The position numbers were made by a program, and so were the translations under genes. A DNA stretch of 64,000 bases from Pyronema omphalodes (Eukaryota > Ascomycota > Pezizomycetes > Pezizales > Pyronemataceae), in contig JAJJXM010000039.1 of assembly GCA_024516155.1 (NCBI GenBank), positions 124,001 to 188,000 on the forward strand, in the 5' to 3' direction. Positions 1 to 11,001 of the stretch are shown here, piece by piece; the first letter of the stretch is position 1; each line of letters begins with the position of its first letter. The notes under the pieces were generated by a model, which saw only the letters and a list, made by a program, of their open reading frames with translations, was not told the origin of the DNA and made no database searches.

Positions 1-818
1 TGTTGGCGAACTCCGTGAGATCCGTTGGTCGTTCATCAAGGAGTGCCAACTGTCGTTGGACGTCTGTGTTTAGTCCATCACTGAATTGATCGATGTAGGT
101 CTCGTCATTGTATCTTAAATCGGATTTGATCCTTTGAAATTCGGCCCCAGTATGCAGCGGCGGATCGCGCGCCCTGCCTGATCATCTTGAACTTTCTTCT
201 TGCTACTTCTTTTGAGTCGGCTTCCCCGAAGGCCCTACTGACAGCAGTCTTAAAGGCCTCCCAGGTCGTGTATACGCTTTTCCCCTCCTTGATGGACGGC
301 TCGATCCATGCCCAAGCGTTACCTCTACAGCGGGAGCTCGCATAGTTCACCTTTTTCTGTTCGGTGTCGAATCTATTCCCTTCACAATTGAACTTCAGTT
401 CACATTGCGTCAGGAATGCCCTCAGCTTGGTCCGTTCACCGTAGTACAGCTCCGGGTCCTCCACCTTGGGGTTACTGTTTGTCGTGGGGCGATGGAGTTG
501 AATGAGGATCTGGTTCAACTGCTCCTGGGTCATAGTGACCGGAGTGACAAGTCCCAATCCTGCCGGGGTCGCCATTTCCGCAGGGTCGTCGGTAGAGGTA
601 TGGGGGAGTTCGGGTGATTCGGGGGTCTGGGGTCTGGATGGTTGTTCGGGGGTCACTGGGCTTGCCGATCCGGTCGGTTCTTGTTCGATATGTTCTCCGA
701 GCTCTTTTAGCTGAAAGGATGCCACTGTGTGCGCCTTCTTCTGGGTTTTCTGGGTCTTCTGGGTTTTCTGGGTTTTCTGGGTCTTCGTTCCGCGTTGGGT
801 GTCGTACACAGGACGCAA
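1..818 (-). pseudogene. gag: A1 gag fragment
   Basis: This encodes the N-terminal part of the gypsy capsid protein. The frame runs from the leader through a threonine-glutamine-lysine repeat, a proline-rich stretch and the capsid core (for example RAFLTQCELKFNCEGN). It shifts near position 150, where one extra C in a C-run breaks the frame relative to the intact A2 gag. The rest of gag and all of pol lie outside the window. Confidence 0.85.
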
Positions 819-823
819 TCAAA

Positions 824-1617
824 TATCAGAATCCGTATCCACGGTTACTGACGACAGGCAGCGCGGGGTTTTCGGCGGCGAGGAGGGCGGCGGCGGGTTA
901 GGTAAGGCTGGTAAGTTGGGAATGGGCAAGGGTTTGTGGGCTTGGGAAATCACAGGTGAGTTTGGCGAGATGGGATATCACAAGGGGAACTTTTGTAGAT
1001 AGGATTGTGGTAAATAGAAACTTGATTGCGTGAAGAAATAAACTACATACAAATTTCCTCCTCTTATACTTGTTCCTTCATGACTCGTGACTCAGCATTC
1101 TCCGCCTGCGGAGAATGCTCCTAATGCTAACCGCCGTGATAACTACATACATGACCAACATTCCCCAACATTTGCCAACCGCCGTAATTCCAAATACTAA
1201 AGCAAGATAACTAAACGCCGTAATTCCAAATAATAATAACAAGGAAAGAGTACATACCAAAGAGATAACTACCGGCTAACCGCCGTGATTCCAAAATAGC
1301 AAAGAAAGAGTACATACCGAAAGAGATAACTTCCTGGCGAACCGCCGTGATTCCAAATAGTAAAGAAAGAGTACATACCAAAAGAGAGAAGTAAAAGATT
1401 CCAACATTTTCCTAGCCGCCGTGATACCTAAAAGAAATCCAAAATAAGAAATAACTCCGACCATATGAAAATCCTCGGCAAGGGGCCCAGCCCCTTGCCC
1501 TAACCCTATCCCTTCACTTCATGACAGCGTAGCAGGTTGCTAGGGTGATGACGAACACCCATAGCCCTGCGGTGGTGACGGCGGAGGCCAGGAGCATGTC
1601 ACGGGAGCGTTTGTACA
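824..1617 (-). repeat. 5' LTR of A1
   Basis: It aligns along its whole length with the other family-A LTRs. Read on the minus strand it starts at the TGT(C)AC-type end (here slightly altered, TGTACAA) and ends TCTGATA at 824. It has the G-rich quadruplex-type tract (complement at 1491-1512), the repeated ACGGCGGTTAGC motif, the 11-bp palindrome, the TGAGTCA site and the TATAAG box seen in its relatives. Confidence 0.9.
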
Positions 1618-2516
1618 TAACCGCCTCTTCGTGAACTGAGAAGTCTAGGAAAAGCGTCGCCTCACATCGGCGGTTCGTCGATACCCAGCCCCGTTTAGGG
1701 GCGACGCGAGCAGCAGGTGCGATTCCTGCCTAAGCTAGTCGCTGCCATAATTTTTCCAAAACCTTCCCATGCAGTTGAGCAAGATAGTCTTGTTCACGCG
1801 CTATGCAGGGCATTTGGCTTTGGGATGATCACCGTGGTAGCTTCTCGCCAGCACTTCGGGTGGTTCCTGTCTTGCCGAGCGCCGAGCATAGCGCGTTCAA
1901 CGCGTGGGGATCGCGTCGTATGCTTTTCTAAGAATGCCACGTGATGGTGTCAGGGCCAGGGGTTTTTGGGGATGAGGTAAAAATAGCAGTGGGATTTCAT
2001 CGGGGGTGAACGTGTGCCAGGGGATATCGGGGGAGGAGCAGGGACTATGGCTGTGGGGGGTAGTTGGGGGGGGGTGGGAATAACGTTTGAAATGCTTCAA
2101 CCTGACTCTCGAAGTCAACGCACAGTTTCTCTGTGCCTCCTACCAGGGCTTTCACCAGCGGGGTCAGTTGGGTGCGGCGCAGGTTTGTGTAACGAAACGC
2201 TGCCCAGATGTCCGGGCCTTCCGCTGCGAGGTATTCCTTCCACAGCGAGTCTTTGGCGTAGCGCACTGTCCGGTAGTGTGTTGTTACGGAGGCGTTTGTA
2301 TTCGTCGTGGTGGGTGGGGAGCCGGGAGAACTTCCATCGGCGTCTTCAGTGGAAATCACGACGGGTTGGCGGATTCCAAGCTCAACCCGTTTCCAGCGCG
2401 GGGTGAGGGAAGGGTGGGCTCGTTGAATCTCACTCTTAGGAGTCAAATTACAAGTGCCATCCGTCATTTCTTCGGAGCCGTTGACGAAGCGGACGGTGTG
2501 TCAATAGAGTGTCATG
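1618..2516 (-). pseudogene. L1 LINE ORF2, endonuclease-RT linker and start of RT
   Basis: This is the continuation of the L1 LINE ORF2 whose endonuclease part lies at 10188-11001; A2 is inserted between them. The minus strand reads a linker containing AKDSLWKEYLAAEGPDIWAAF, matched in L2 by AKDSMSKEYLAVVEGPDRWA. After a frame change it reads the first reverse-transcriptase block (WREATTVIIPKPN then TILLNCMGRFWK, compare L2 MVIPQPNKPDY and IALLNCLGKVIE). Frameshifts and stops show it is dead. It is cut at 1618 by A1. Confidence 0.75.
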
Positions 2517-3314
2517 TATCAGAATCCTTATCCCACTGTTACTGACGACAGGCAGCGCGGGTGGTTTCGGCGGCGAGGAGGGCGGGCGGCGGGGTTAGGT
2601 AAGGCTGGTAAGTTTGGGAATGGGCAAGGGTTTTTGGGCTGGGAAATCACAGGTGAGTTTTGGAGGGATGGGATATCACAAGGGAACTTTTGTAGATAGG
2701 ATTGTAGGTAAATAGAACTTGATTGCGTGAAGAATAAAACTACATACAAATTCCTCCTCTTATACTTGCTCCTTCATGACTCGTGACTCAGCATTCTCCG
2801 CCCTGCGGAGAATGCTTCCTAATGCTAACCGCCGTGATAACTACATACATGACCAACATTCCCCAACATTTGCCAACCGCCGTAATTCCAAATAAGAAAG
2901 CAAGATAACTAACGCCGTAATTCCAAATAATAATAACAAGGAAAGAGTACATACCAAAAGAGATAACTACCGGCTAACCGCCGTGATTCCAAATAGCAAA
3001 GAAAGAGTACATACCGAAAGAGATAACTTCCTGGCTAACCGCCGTGATTCCAAATAGTAAAGAAAGAGTACATACCAAAAGAGAGAAGTAAAAGATTCCA
3101 ACAATTTTCCTAGCCGCCGTGATACCTAAAAGAAATCCAAATAAGAAATAACTCCGACCATATGAAAATCCTCGGCAAGGGGCCCAGCCCCTTGCCCTAA
3201 CCCTATCCCTTCACTTCATGACAGCGTAGCAGGTTGCTAGGGTGATGACGATCACCCATAGCCCTGCGGTGGTGACGGCGGAGGCCAGGAGCATGTCACG
3301 GGAGCGTTGTGACA
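2517..3314 (-). repeat. 3' LTR of A2
   Basis: This 798-bp LTR is preceded (on the minus strand) by a G-rich polypurine tract (complement near 3319-3326) and a CTTA spacer, as in A4 and A5. The first ~100 bases on the minus strand also encode the hydrophobic C-terminus of ORF3, whose stop is TGA at 3211-3213. Confidence 0.93.
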
Positions 3315-4281
3315 TAAGCCCCCCCCTCCAGGCCGAGACTCCGGCGAGGCCGTAGGCAGTCCTCAACGCGGGCCTCCGGATGGGGGGACCGTCCCCGATA
3401 CTGCCTTCCCCGACGTCGGCGACGTACGACGTCCTGGGTGATGTCCTCGAGGACATAAGGCGGTATTTGCTCTTGTTGGTGTCCTAAGGGGGGCGCCGTT
3501 ATTTGTTCTTGTTGGTGCCCTGAGGAGAACGGGGGTATTTGATCTTGTTGGTGCCCTGAGGCGGGGGGCTCCGGGGGATCCGAACAAGGGGCGGATGTCA
3601 GGTCGTTGGTTGGTCGGTAGTCGACGGTGGGGAGATGCTGTTCCGGCTCCGCTGTCTGATAGAAAGACAGGTTGATCGCCACCTTCTCGTGGTCCGAGGG
3701 GTCCCGTCATCATAATCACTGGGAGTTGGTGTCGAATCGTATGGATGGTGGAGTCCTCCGATTCCAGTTCGCGGGGACGGGGTGGTTCGTTTTCCTGATT
3801 TTCCGTAGGGACGGGAGGTTCCTTTCCTGTCCCGGGCTCGTCCTTGCAGGGTGGTATCGTTGCCGGGGTCTCCGTGGGGGGGTTTCCATCCTCTGATACC
3901 GCATCTCTGGTCGTGTCCGTCTTTGTTGACCAGGAATTTACACACATTGCAGAGTCTCTTTCCTTTCTGCCATGCCTTGCAGGCCTTTTGCGGGTCCATC
4001 CTTCGGTGTCGGATCACCCATTCTAACTCGGGGTCATGTAGCTGCCCGCAGCTACATGATTTTTTTATGCGTGCCGCAATTGCTTGCGCCACCGCTGGGA
4101 AATGATTGTTGTTTAATTTCGATTGGAGGTGAATGGAGCAGGAGTCGTTGTTGCAGAACGACCAGTGTAGTTCTGCGTGCGGGATCGTGGGGTGGGGGGA
4201 TTTCTTTTCTGCCGGGGGAGTAGGGGTTCGGTACCAGCCCAAAGAGGACGGGGGGTCCTCGGAGTTCGTTCTATCGTCCAT
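3211..4281 (-). pseudogene. A2 ORF3, tail-anchored accessory protein, frameshifted
   Basis: This is the third ORF of family A, best seen in A4 (46045-47112). The ATG (4281-4279) overlaps the pol stop TAA by one base. The N-terminal Cys/His region is readable to about 3850. The frame then changes: the middle part (SFYQTAEPEQHLPTVDYRP and three GHQQ-type repeats) is in another frame at 3682-3420, and the membrane tail is in the first frame again at 3456-3211. One extra C in a six-C run near 3383 accounts for the last shift. Function unknown. Confidence 0.7.
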
Positions 4282-7200
4282 TACAGCTGTGGGGCAGGTT
4301 TATTAGGGTACCTGCGGTGGAATTGGGGTGATGGCGTCGGGGGAGTTTTGGAAATTGTCGGCGGGGTACCAGGTCGTATCGGGGTCGTGGAAACCAGTCC
4401 ACTTAACTCGATATTGTATCTGACCCCGGTGGCGTCGAGAATCCACTATCTCCTCAACTTCCCACTCTTCCTCGTCGTCGAGGACAATCGGTAGCGGAGG
4501 GGGCTGAATATGGCCTGGGATGGTGGTCGAAGTAGGTTGAGACGGTTCTAGAAGGGAGATGTGAAATACTGGATGGATCTTTGCGTTTGGGGGGAGGTCC
4601 AGCTTATAAGCTCGCGACCCTACCTTAGACAAGATAGTGTAGGGCCCCAATAGCTTGTAATCGAGCTTGTTGGAGGGTCGGGTGGTTTTCACATTCTTCC
4701 TCTTCAGCCAGACCCGATCTCCCACTCGAAGGACCGGATCCGGGTGTCGATGCCGGTTCGCCTGTTCTGCATGAGCAGTCTGGGCATAGTGGACCTCTGC
4801 CCTCAGATCCTCGTGAAGTCGGTTGAGGGCGCCAACATATTTGGAGACCTCGGGGTTTCCTTCCGCGACTTCACCCAGCGGCTGGGTAAAACGGGGATGA
4901 TATCCGTAATTTCGCGAAGAAGGGGGACACCTTGGTCGTTCCTGAGCGGGAAGTTGTTGTAGCAGAACTCCGCCATAGGAAGGAGTTGGTTCCAATTGTC
5001 CTGTTGATAGTTACAATACGCCCTGAGGTATTGTTCGAGGATCGCATTGACCCTCTCTGTCTGTCCGTCGGACTCTGGGTGAAACGCCGTACTCAGGTTC
5101 CTCGTGGTCCCATTGCCTCCATAACCCTCTTCCAGAACTGAGAGGTGAATAGGGACCCCCGATCCGAGATGATGCTGCTGGGAGTCCGTGGGCCCGTACC
5201 ACATGTGTGAGAAACCCGTCCGCAAGTTCCCTGGGTCCCATAGTGTCCTTACATGCTACGAAGTGCGCCATCTTCGTCAAGCGGTCCACAATCACCCATA
5301 TCGCATTCATTCCCCCATCTTCCGGAAGACCTGTGATAAATCCATGGACATGGATTCCCATGGTCTTTCTGGAATCTGTAATGGTCGTAAGAGGCCGAAG
5401 GGGGCGTGCTTAATGGGCTTGATACGTTTACAGGTATCACAGTAGTCGACATATCGAGTCACATACTGTCGTTGTTGTGGCCAATAAAAATTCCGGCTGA
5501 CCAACTCCAAGGTCCTTGCCCTTCCCGGATGCCCGGGCGGCCTGGGAGTCGTGATGCTGTCGTAAAATTGTAACCTCAGGTCGTCGTCGTCAGGGACCCA
5601 TATCAATCCCTCGTATAGGAGTAACCCATCCTTTTCCTCGCATAACCCCAAGGGGACCCTATTGTCTCGGGCTATCCCTTCCCGAAGTTTGCGGATGACC
5701 TCCTGGAGTTCTGTATCGGTCCTCGTTTTTTCCCGAATTTTGGTAAGGAGGGGGGTGTCCGGGGTGAGTTTTATCAATTGTGTCTCGTTCACATGAAAGA
5801 CTTCCTGGGGAAGGAGGACTCGGCTTCGATTCTGCCGGTGCTTCATCTCCCCTTCCCAGGGAGAGTCTCCCTGACTCTCGGGACAATATGTCGGGTTTTC
5901 CTGCCAACTTCCCCGGACGATACGTGATCGTGAAGTCATAGTTAGCCAGTTGTTCCGCCCATCGGGCCTGTCGGAGGTTGAGGTCCCTCTTCGTTTGCCA
6001 ATATTCTAGGTTTTTATGGTCTGACAGTATCCGGATACTGTGTTTCGTCGATTTGCAGTATGTCGACCATTTGTCCAATGCCTTCCACTATTGCCAGGAG
6101 CTCCTTATCGTGGATGTCGTAATTGAGCTCCGCTTCTTTTAATTTTCTTGAAAAATAGGCAAGGGGGGTGCAGTACGTTGGAGTCGTCGGGTTGTGAGCA
6201 GACTGCCCCGATGGCATAGTCTGAGGCGTCTGTTTCCAGGGTGAGTGGCCGATCCGGGTCGAAATGTTGCAGGATCGGTTGGGATATCATTGCCGTTTTG
6301 CAGTTGCTCAAAGGCCCGTTGTGTCTCGTCGTTCCATTCCCAGGGTACCTGTTTTTTCGTCAATCGTGTCAATGGCGTGGTGATCTTGCTGAAATCCCGG
6401 ATGAATCGACGGTAGAAATTGGCGAACCCAGGAAACTTTGGACTCCCTTCACATTTACCGGTTCCTTCCATTCCTTAACCGCCCTAATTTTCTCGGGGTC
6501 CATCTGCAACCCTGTGGGGGAGATGATGTATCCCAGGTATTCCGTCTTTTTTGTGTGGAATTCACATTTCGAGGGTTTCAGGGTCAGTCCTACGTCCCTT
6601 AACCTTTCCAGGACCATGCGTACGTGTCTCCGATGCTCCGCCAGATTATCCGAGTAAATCAATATGTCGTCGAGATAGGCGATGCAAAAGATGTCAGAGG
6701 TAATCACTTAAGACTTCGTTCATCCATCGTTGAAACGAAGCTGGAGCATTTGTCAAACCAAATGGCATCACCAAATACTCGTATAGACCGTACTTGGTAC
6801 GGAACGCAGTTTTCCATTCATCTCCTGTGGCTATTCGGAGGTTATGGTATGCATCTCGCACATCTAATTTGGTATAGATCTTGGCGTTGGAAAGTCTATC
6901 CAACGCTTCCCCTATCAGCGGGAGTGGGGTGCGATCCTTGATTGTGATTTCGTTGAGTCGTCGGTAGTCGACGCATAACCGTAAGGGTACCATCCTTTTT
7001 CTTAACGAAATGGATTGGGGCTCCCGCTGGAGACGTCGACCGTCGGACCCAACCCCTCTTTTCATTCTCTTCCAAGTAATCCCTCAGTACTCGCAGGCGT
7101 TCCTCATCGAGGGCTCGCAGGGGTTCGAACGGCGGAACCTTTCCGTCCATCAAGGGGATCCGGTGGTCATGATGTCGGTGCGGAGGCAACCCTACCGCCT

Positions 7201-8258
7201 CTTTTTCCCTGAATACGGAGAGGTAATCTGCATATTCCGGTGGTATTATTTCTTCCAGGGAGTCAGGTTTGTTCTTCCCCGCTCGGATTATGGTACTCGC
7301 GAGTTCCAATTCCCCGGAAGTGGCAATTGATTTGGCGGGAGCGGTTTCCCAGTTCCCCGGTTCTTCCTGGTTGGTTGGTGCAGTAGCGGTTGATTTGGCG
7401 GGGAGCGGTTTCCCAGTTCCCCGGTTCCTTCTGGTTGGCTGGCGCTTGCGGGGGTTGCCGCGAAGCGCACTGAGGCGAGTCGGGATCGACCTCGGTGGAT
7501 TCCGCGCGCCTAGATCCCTGTACGCTTTCCATATCCTCGTCCTCCGACTCTTCCACTTCTTCTCCTTCTTCATCCTCTTCTATACTTTCTCCCCAGATCT
7601 CTTGGATGCGAAGCTCATCTTCCTCATCCGTCTGGAGCATCTCCTTCGGCCCTTCCATACCATAGGCGTGCTCCGCTTCCTCATGTATCCGTTGATTATA
7701 TTCTTTTTCTGCCCCCCGTTCCGACACGGTCGTGGCATGGGGCGAGGTAGGAAGGCAGTTCTTTCCGCATTTCTCGGAGTTGAAGACAATCCTTCCTTCC
7801 TTCCAGTCGATGCTGGGATTGTGTTTCCGCAACCAAGGCAGTCCCAGGATAATGGGTGCGTTGCCAATGGTAATACAGTGGAGCTTGATGTCTTCCCTAT
7901 GGTCGTTGATCACCATGGTCACCATGGCATCGTGGGTTACTGGGCCCCCATCCAATTCCCGTCCGTCTACAGCGAGAACCTTTCGTGGGGTTAATTTTTT
8001 CGCGCAGGGCAATCCCTGCTGTCTCACATATTTTCGATCTATAAAATTCTCCGTGGCCCCGCAGTCGATCATGGCCGTTGTGTGGTATTCTTTCTTATTT
8101 CGTCCGATTAACTTTACTCGCAGGATAATTTTTTCGTTTCTTCCGTATGGTCCTACACTCGAGATTCTATCCGCCGGTCCTGCCGTGGTTGAACTGGTGG
8201 GCGACAGTTGCCCCAGGAATCCACCTTTTCCTTTTATTCCTGGGGATTCTCTTTTCCC
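4281..8258 (-). pseudogene. pol: A2 pol: protease, RT, RNase H, integrase, chromodomain
   Basis: This is the Ty3/gypsy polyprotein in the -1 frame relative to gag. In order: aspartic protease with IDCGATENFID near 8070; an acidic linker (EEDEEGEEVEESEDED) near 7560; reverse transcriptase with [13 protein letters not shown] and YLDD near 6680; RNase H with [11 protein letters not shown] near 6230; integrase with an HHCC-type finger and a core ending [15 protein letters not shown] near 5060; and a C-terminal chromodomain (YRVKWTGFHDPDTTWYPA) near 4400. Single-base indels break the frame about every 0.3-1 kb. The breaks differ from those in A4 and A5, so an intact ancestor is easy to infer. Confidence 0.88.
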
Positions 8259-9385
8259 GACGTCTCACCGAGTCCCTCTTCTACCAATGTAGTTTCCGCT
8301 GCTCTGAATAATTTCTTACTTGGGCACTTCGCAGCGTAGTGTCCCACCTTCCCACAGTTAAAACATTCGTTATTCCGCTTCCGCCTATCCTCCTCCGTCC
8401 TATCCCTTGGTTTCGGTCGACGAGTGGAATCTAATTCCATTGGTTCGGGGTCGGAGAGTCGAGAGTCGTGTCCCTGCCCCTTAAGATGGGGGTGGTGATA
8501 GAATTGAGGTTCATACCGAGTCCTCAGGGTTCGGAAGTTGAATAGTCGGTTGTCTAACGCTATGGCCTTGTTGGCGAACTCCGTGAGATCCGTTGGTCGT
8601 TCATCAAGGAGTGCCAACTGTCGTTGGACGTCTGTGTTTAGTCCATCACTGAATTGATCGATGTAGGTCTCGTCATTATATCTTAAATCGGATTTGATCC
8701 TTTGAAATTCGGCCCAGTATGCAGCGGCGGATCGCGCGCCCTGCCTGATCATCTTGAACTTTCTTCTTGCTACTTCTTTTGAGTCGGCTTCCCCGAAAGC
8801 CCTACTGACAGCAGTCTTAAAGGCCTCCCAGGTCGTGTATACGCTTTTCCCCTCCTTGATGGACGGCTCGATCCATGCCCAAGCGTTACCTCTACAGCGG
8901 GAGCTCGCATAGTTCACCTTTTTCTGTTCGGTGTCGAATCTATTCCCTTCACAATTGAACTTCAGTTCGCATTGCGTCAGGAATGCCCTCAGCTTGGTCC
9001 GTTCACCGTAGTACAGCTCCGGGTCTTCCACCTTGGGGTTACTGTTTGTCGTGGGGCGATGGAGTTGAATGAGGATCTGGTTCAACTGCTCCTGGGTCAT
9101 CGTGACCGGAGTGACAAGTCCCAATCCTGCCGGGGTCGCCATTTCCGCAGGGTCGTCGGTAGAGGTATGGGGGAGTTCGGGTGATTCGGGGGTCTGTGGT
9201 CTGGATGGTTGTTCGGGGGTCACTGGGCTTGCCGATCCGGTCGGTTCTTGTTCGATATGTTCTCCGAGCTCTTTTAGCTGAAAGGACGCCACTGTGTGCG
9301 CCTTCTTCTGGGTTTTCTGGGTCTTCTGGGTTTTCTGGGTTTTCTGGGTCTTCGTTCCGCGTTGGGTGTCGTACACAGGACGCAA
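8234..9385 (-). CDS. gag: A2 gag, capsid protein with one zinc knuckle
   Basis: A clean 383-codon frame encodes the structural protein that forms the virus-like particle and binds element RNA. It has an N-terminal TQK repeat (residues ~11-27), a proline-rich part (~45-80), the capsid core (~110-270) and a CX2CX4HX4C knuckle, CFNCGKVGHYAAKC (~340-353). The frame opens just after a TGA in the leader and has no ATG until codon 82 (9142-9140, MATPAGLG), so the real start is either that ATG or a non-AUG codon. The stop TAA lies 15 bases after the G_GGA_AAA heptamer. Confidence 0.88.
   Translation of the reverse strand: MRPVYDTQRGTKTQKTQKTQKTQKTQKKAHTVASFQLKELGEHIEQEPTGSASPVTPEQPSRPQTPESPELPHTSTDDPAEMATPAGLGLVTPVTMTQEQLNQILIQLHRPTTNSNPKVEDPELYYGERTKLRAFLTQCELKFNCEGNRFDTEQKKVNYASSRCRGNAWAWIEPSIKEGKSVYTTWEAFKTAVSRAFGEADSKEVARRKFKMIRQGARSAAAYWAEFQRIKSDLRYNDETYIDQFSDGLNTDVQRQLALLDERPTDLTEFANKAIALDNRLFNFRTLRTRYEPQFYHHPHLKGQGHDSRLSDPEPMELDSTRRPKPRDRTEEDRRKRNNECFNCGKVGHYAAKCPSKKLFRAAETTLVEEGLGETSGKENPQE
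8252..8258 (-). promoter_or_regulatory. Candidate -1 frameshift heptamer at the gag-pol junction of A2
   Basis: The minus strand reads G_GGA_AAA in the gag frame. It fits the X_XXY_YYZ rule, and slipping back one base leads into the frame that continues to the protease. The same heptamer is at 42062-42068 (A4) and 52307-52313 (A5). Confidence 0.6.
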
Positions 9386-9390
9386 TCAAA

Positions 9391-10187
9391 TATCAGAATC
9401 CGTATCCACGGTTACTGACGACAGGCAGCGCGGGGGTTTCGGCGGCGAGGAGGGCGGCGGCGGGTTAGGTAAGGCTGGTAAGTTGGGAATGGGCAAGGGT
9501 TTGTGGGCTGGGAAATCACAGGTGAGTTTGGAGAGATGGGATATCACAAGGGAACTTTTGTAGATAGGATTGTGGTAAATAGAAACTTGATTGCGTGAAG
9601 AAATAAACTACATACAAATTTCCTCCTCTTATACTTGCTCCTTCATGACTCGTGACTCAGCATTCTCCGCCTGCGGAGAATGCTCTCCAATGCTAACCGC
9701 CGTGATAACTACATACATGACCAACATTCCCCAACCATTTGCCAACCGCCGTAATTCCAAATAAGAAAGCAAGATAACTAACCGCCGTAATTCCAAATAA
9801 TAATAACAAGGAAAGAGTACATACCAAAAGAGATAACTACCGGCTAACCGCCGTGATTCCAAATAGCAAAGAAAGAGTACATACCGAAAGAGATAACTTC
9901 CTGGCTAACCGCCGTGATTCCAAATAGTAAAGAAAGAGTACATACCAAAAGAGAGAAGTAAAAGATTCCAACAATTTCCTAGCCGCCGTGAATACCTAAA
10001 AGAAATCCAAATAAGAAATAACTCCGAACATATGAAAATCCTCGGCAAGGGGCCCAGCCCCTTGCCCTAACCCTATCCCCTTCACTTCATGAGCAGCGTA
10101 GCAGGTTGCTAGGGTGATGACGATCACCCATAGCCCTGCGGTGGTGACGGCGGGAGGCCAGGAGCATGTCACGGGAGCGTTGTGACA
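9391..10187 (-). repeat. 5' LTR of A2
   Basis: This 797-bp LTR is bounded on the right by GTCTG of the interrupted LINE and on the left by the leader starting TTTGATTGCG. It contains all LTR landmarks of family A. Confidence 0.93.
9629..9683 (-). promoter_or_regulatory. A2 LTR promoter region
   Basis: On the minus strand an 11-bp perfect palindrome (arms GCATTCTCCGC with a two-base spacer, 9660-9683) is followed by TGAGTCA (9653-9659), a Gcn4/AP-1 type site, and by TATAAG (about 9629-9634). The order and spacing are the same in all family-A LTRs. That this is the promoter is inferred from the TATA box and its place before the leader. Confidence 0.55.
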
Positions 10188-11001
10188 GTCTGGCCTTCGC
10201 GAGGAGCTGGAGCTTCTTGGTAAACGTATCCCAATGCGTTTTGTTCCAGTTTAGACGAGTAGTTGCGAGGGTGGCCGCCGTGTGGTCTGGATGGAGCGAG
10301 TTAAGTTGAAAACGGATGACCTAGTGGGCTGAGCCTGTGGCTATTCCGTCATCGATGGCCCAGTTTGTTATTTCCCTTGCCATGGATGGGACAGCCAGGG
10401 TGAGGTCCAGAACCGAGGGGCCTGTGCCGTCCTTGTATTGGTGGGTTGGGACGTCTGGGACGTTCACCAGCCGCCAGTTATGTGATTCCAGCAGTTCGAC
10501 GAGCTCGTCGGCCCGCGTTGTTATGCGCGTGTGGGAGTTCCACAGAGCATGATGGGAGTTGAGATCCCCTGTAATAACGCATCGACGGGAGGGTAAGAGG
10601 GGTGAGCGCGCGGGGGATGATGTAGGTTTTGGTATTCGGGTCACTTTCGTTGTAGACGTTGAGAAGGTAAAAGGAGGGATAAGGTCGGTGCTGACCTCTA
10701 GGACCTGGAGGTTGGGGTCTCCGCTGACATCCGGTCTGGGCGTGACTCGGACGTGGGGATTGAGCCGGGAGACATAAGCGGCAGTGCGGTTGACCTTGTG
10801 GTGGGCACGGGGGGGAAGAAGCAAAACAAAATCAGGGTGAGTGACGACAAACTTGGGATCTTTGACATTCACCTCTTGGACGAGAATGATGTCTGTGTTT
10901 ACGTTTGCTGTGTTCAACAGCGGTGTGAGGGCGGTGGTGCTGCGGTTCAGGTTATCGGCGATGATCAGGAGGGTCGCCGCTGATGAGTTGTATTTATTCA
11001 T
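10188..11001 (-). pseudogene. L1 LINE ORF2, APE-type endonuclease
   Basis: This is the N-terminal part of a Tad1-like LINE ORF2, a nuclease that would nick target DNA for target-primed reverse transcription. The motifs are IILVQEVNVKD (catalytic Glu region), VITGDLNSHHALWNS and SVLDLTLA. The ATG (MNKYNSSAATLL) overlaps the ORF1 stop by 8 bases (ATGAATAA), so ORF2 is probably translated by reinitiation. The frame stops at 10321 and the protein is then split by A2; the continuation is at 1618-2516. Confidence 0.85.

Larger units (their letters stand above)
1..1617 (-). mobile_element. A1: partial family-A Ty3/gypsy element
   Basis: This is the 5' end of a minus-strand gypsy element cut by the left edge of the window. 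It holds a complete 5' LTR (824-1617), a short leader and the N-terminal part of gag, all near-identical to the full copies A2, A4 and A5. It lies inside LINE L1, whose ORF2 sequence resumes at 1618. The five bases to its right are TAACC; the matching target duplication would be outside the window, so the insertion cannot be confirmed by TSD. Confidence 0.9.
2517..10187 (-). mobile_element. A2: full-length family-A gypsy element
   Basis: This 7.7-kb element on the minus strand has two LTRs (9391-10187 is 5', 2517-3314 is 3'), gag, pol and a third ORF. It sits inside L1 ORF2. The flanks are GTCATG on the left and GTCTG on the right, which is a 5-bp target duplication only if one base was gained on the left. 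Its gag is the only uninterrupted family-A gag in the window; pol and ORF3 carry frameshifts. Confidence 0.92.

Noticed and set aside
1618..2516. Independent gene between A1 and A2
   Set aside because: Minus-strand translation matches the endonuclease-RT linker of L2, so it is part of LINE L1.
7269..7994. 241-codon plus-strand frame over A2 pol
   Set aside because: It is antisense to the protease and acidic linker and is rich in F/L/S as expected of a shadow; it recurs only because the copies are repeats.
2511..10192. A perfect TSD for A2
   Set aside because: Flanks are GTCATG and GTCTG; they match only if one base was gained, so I do not claim it as proven.
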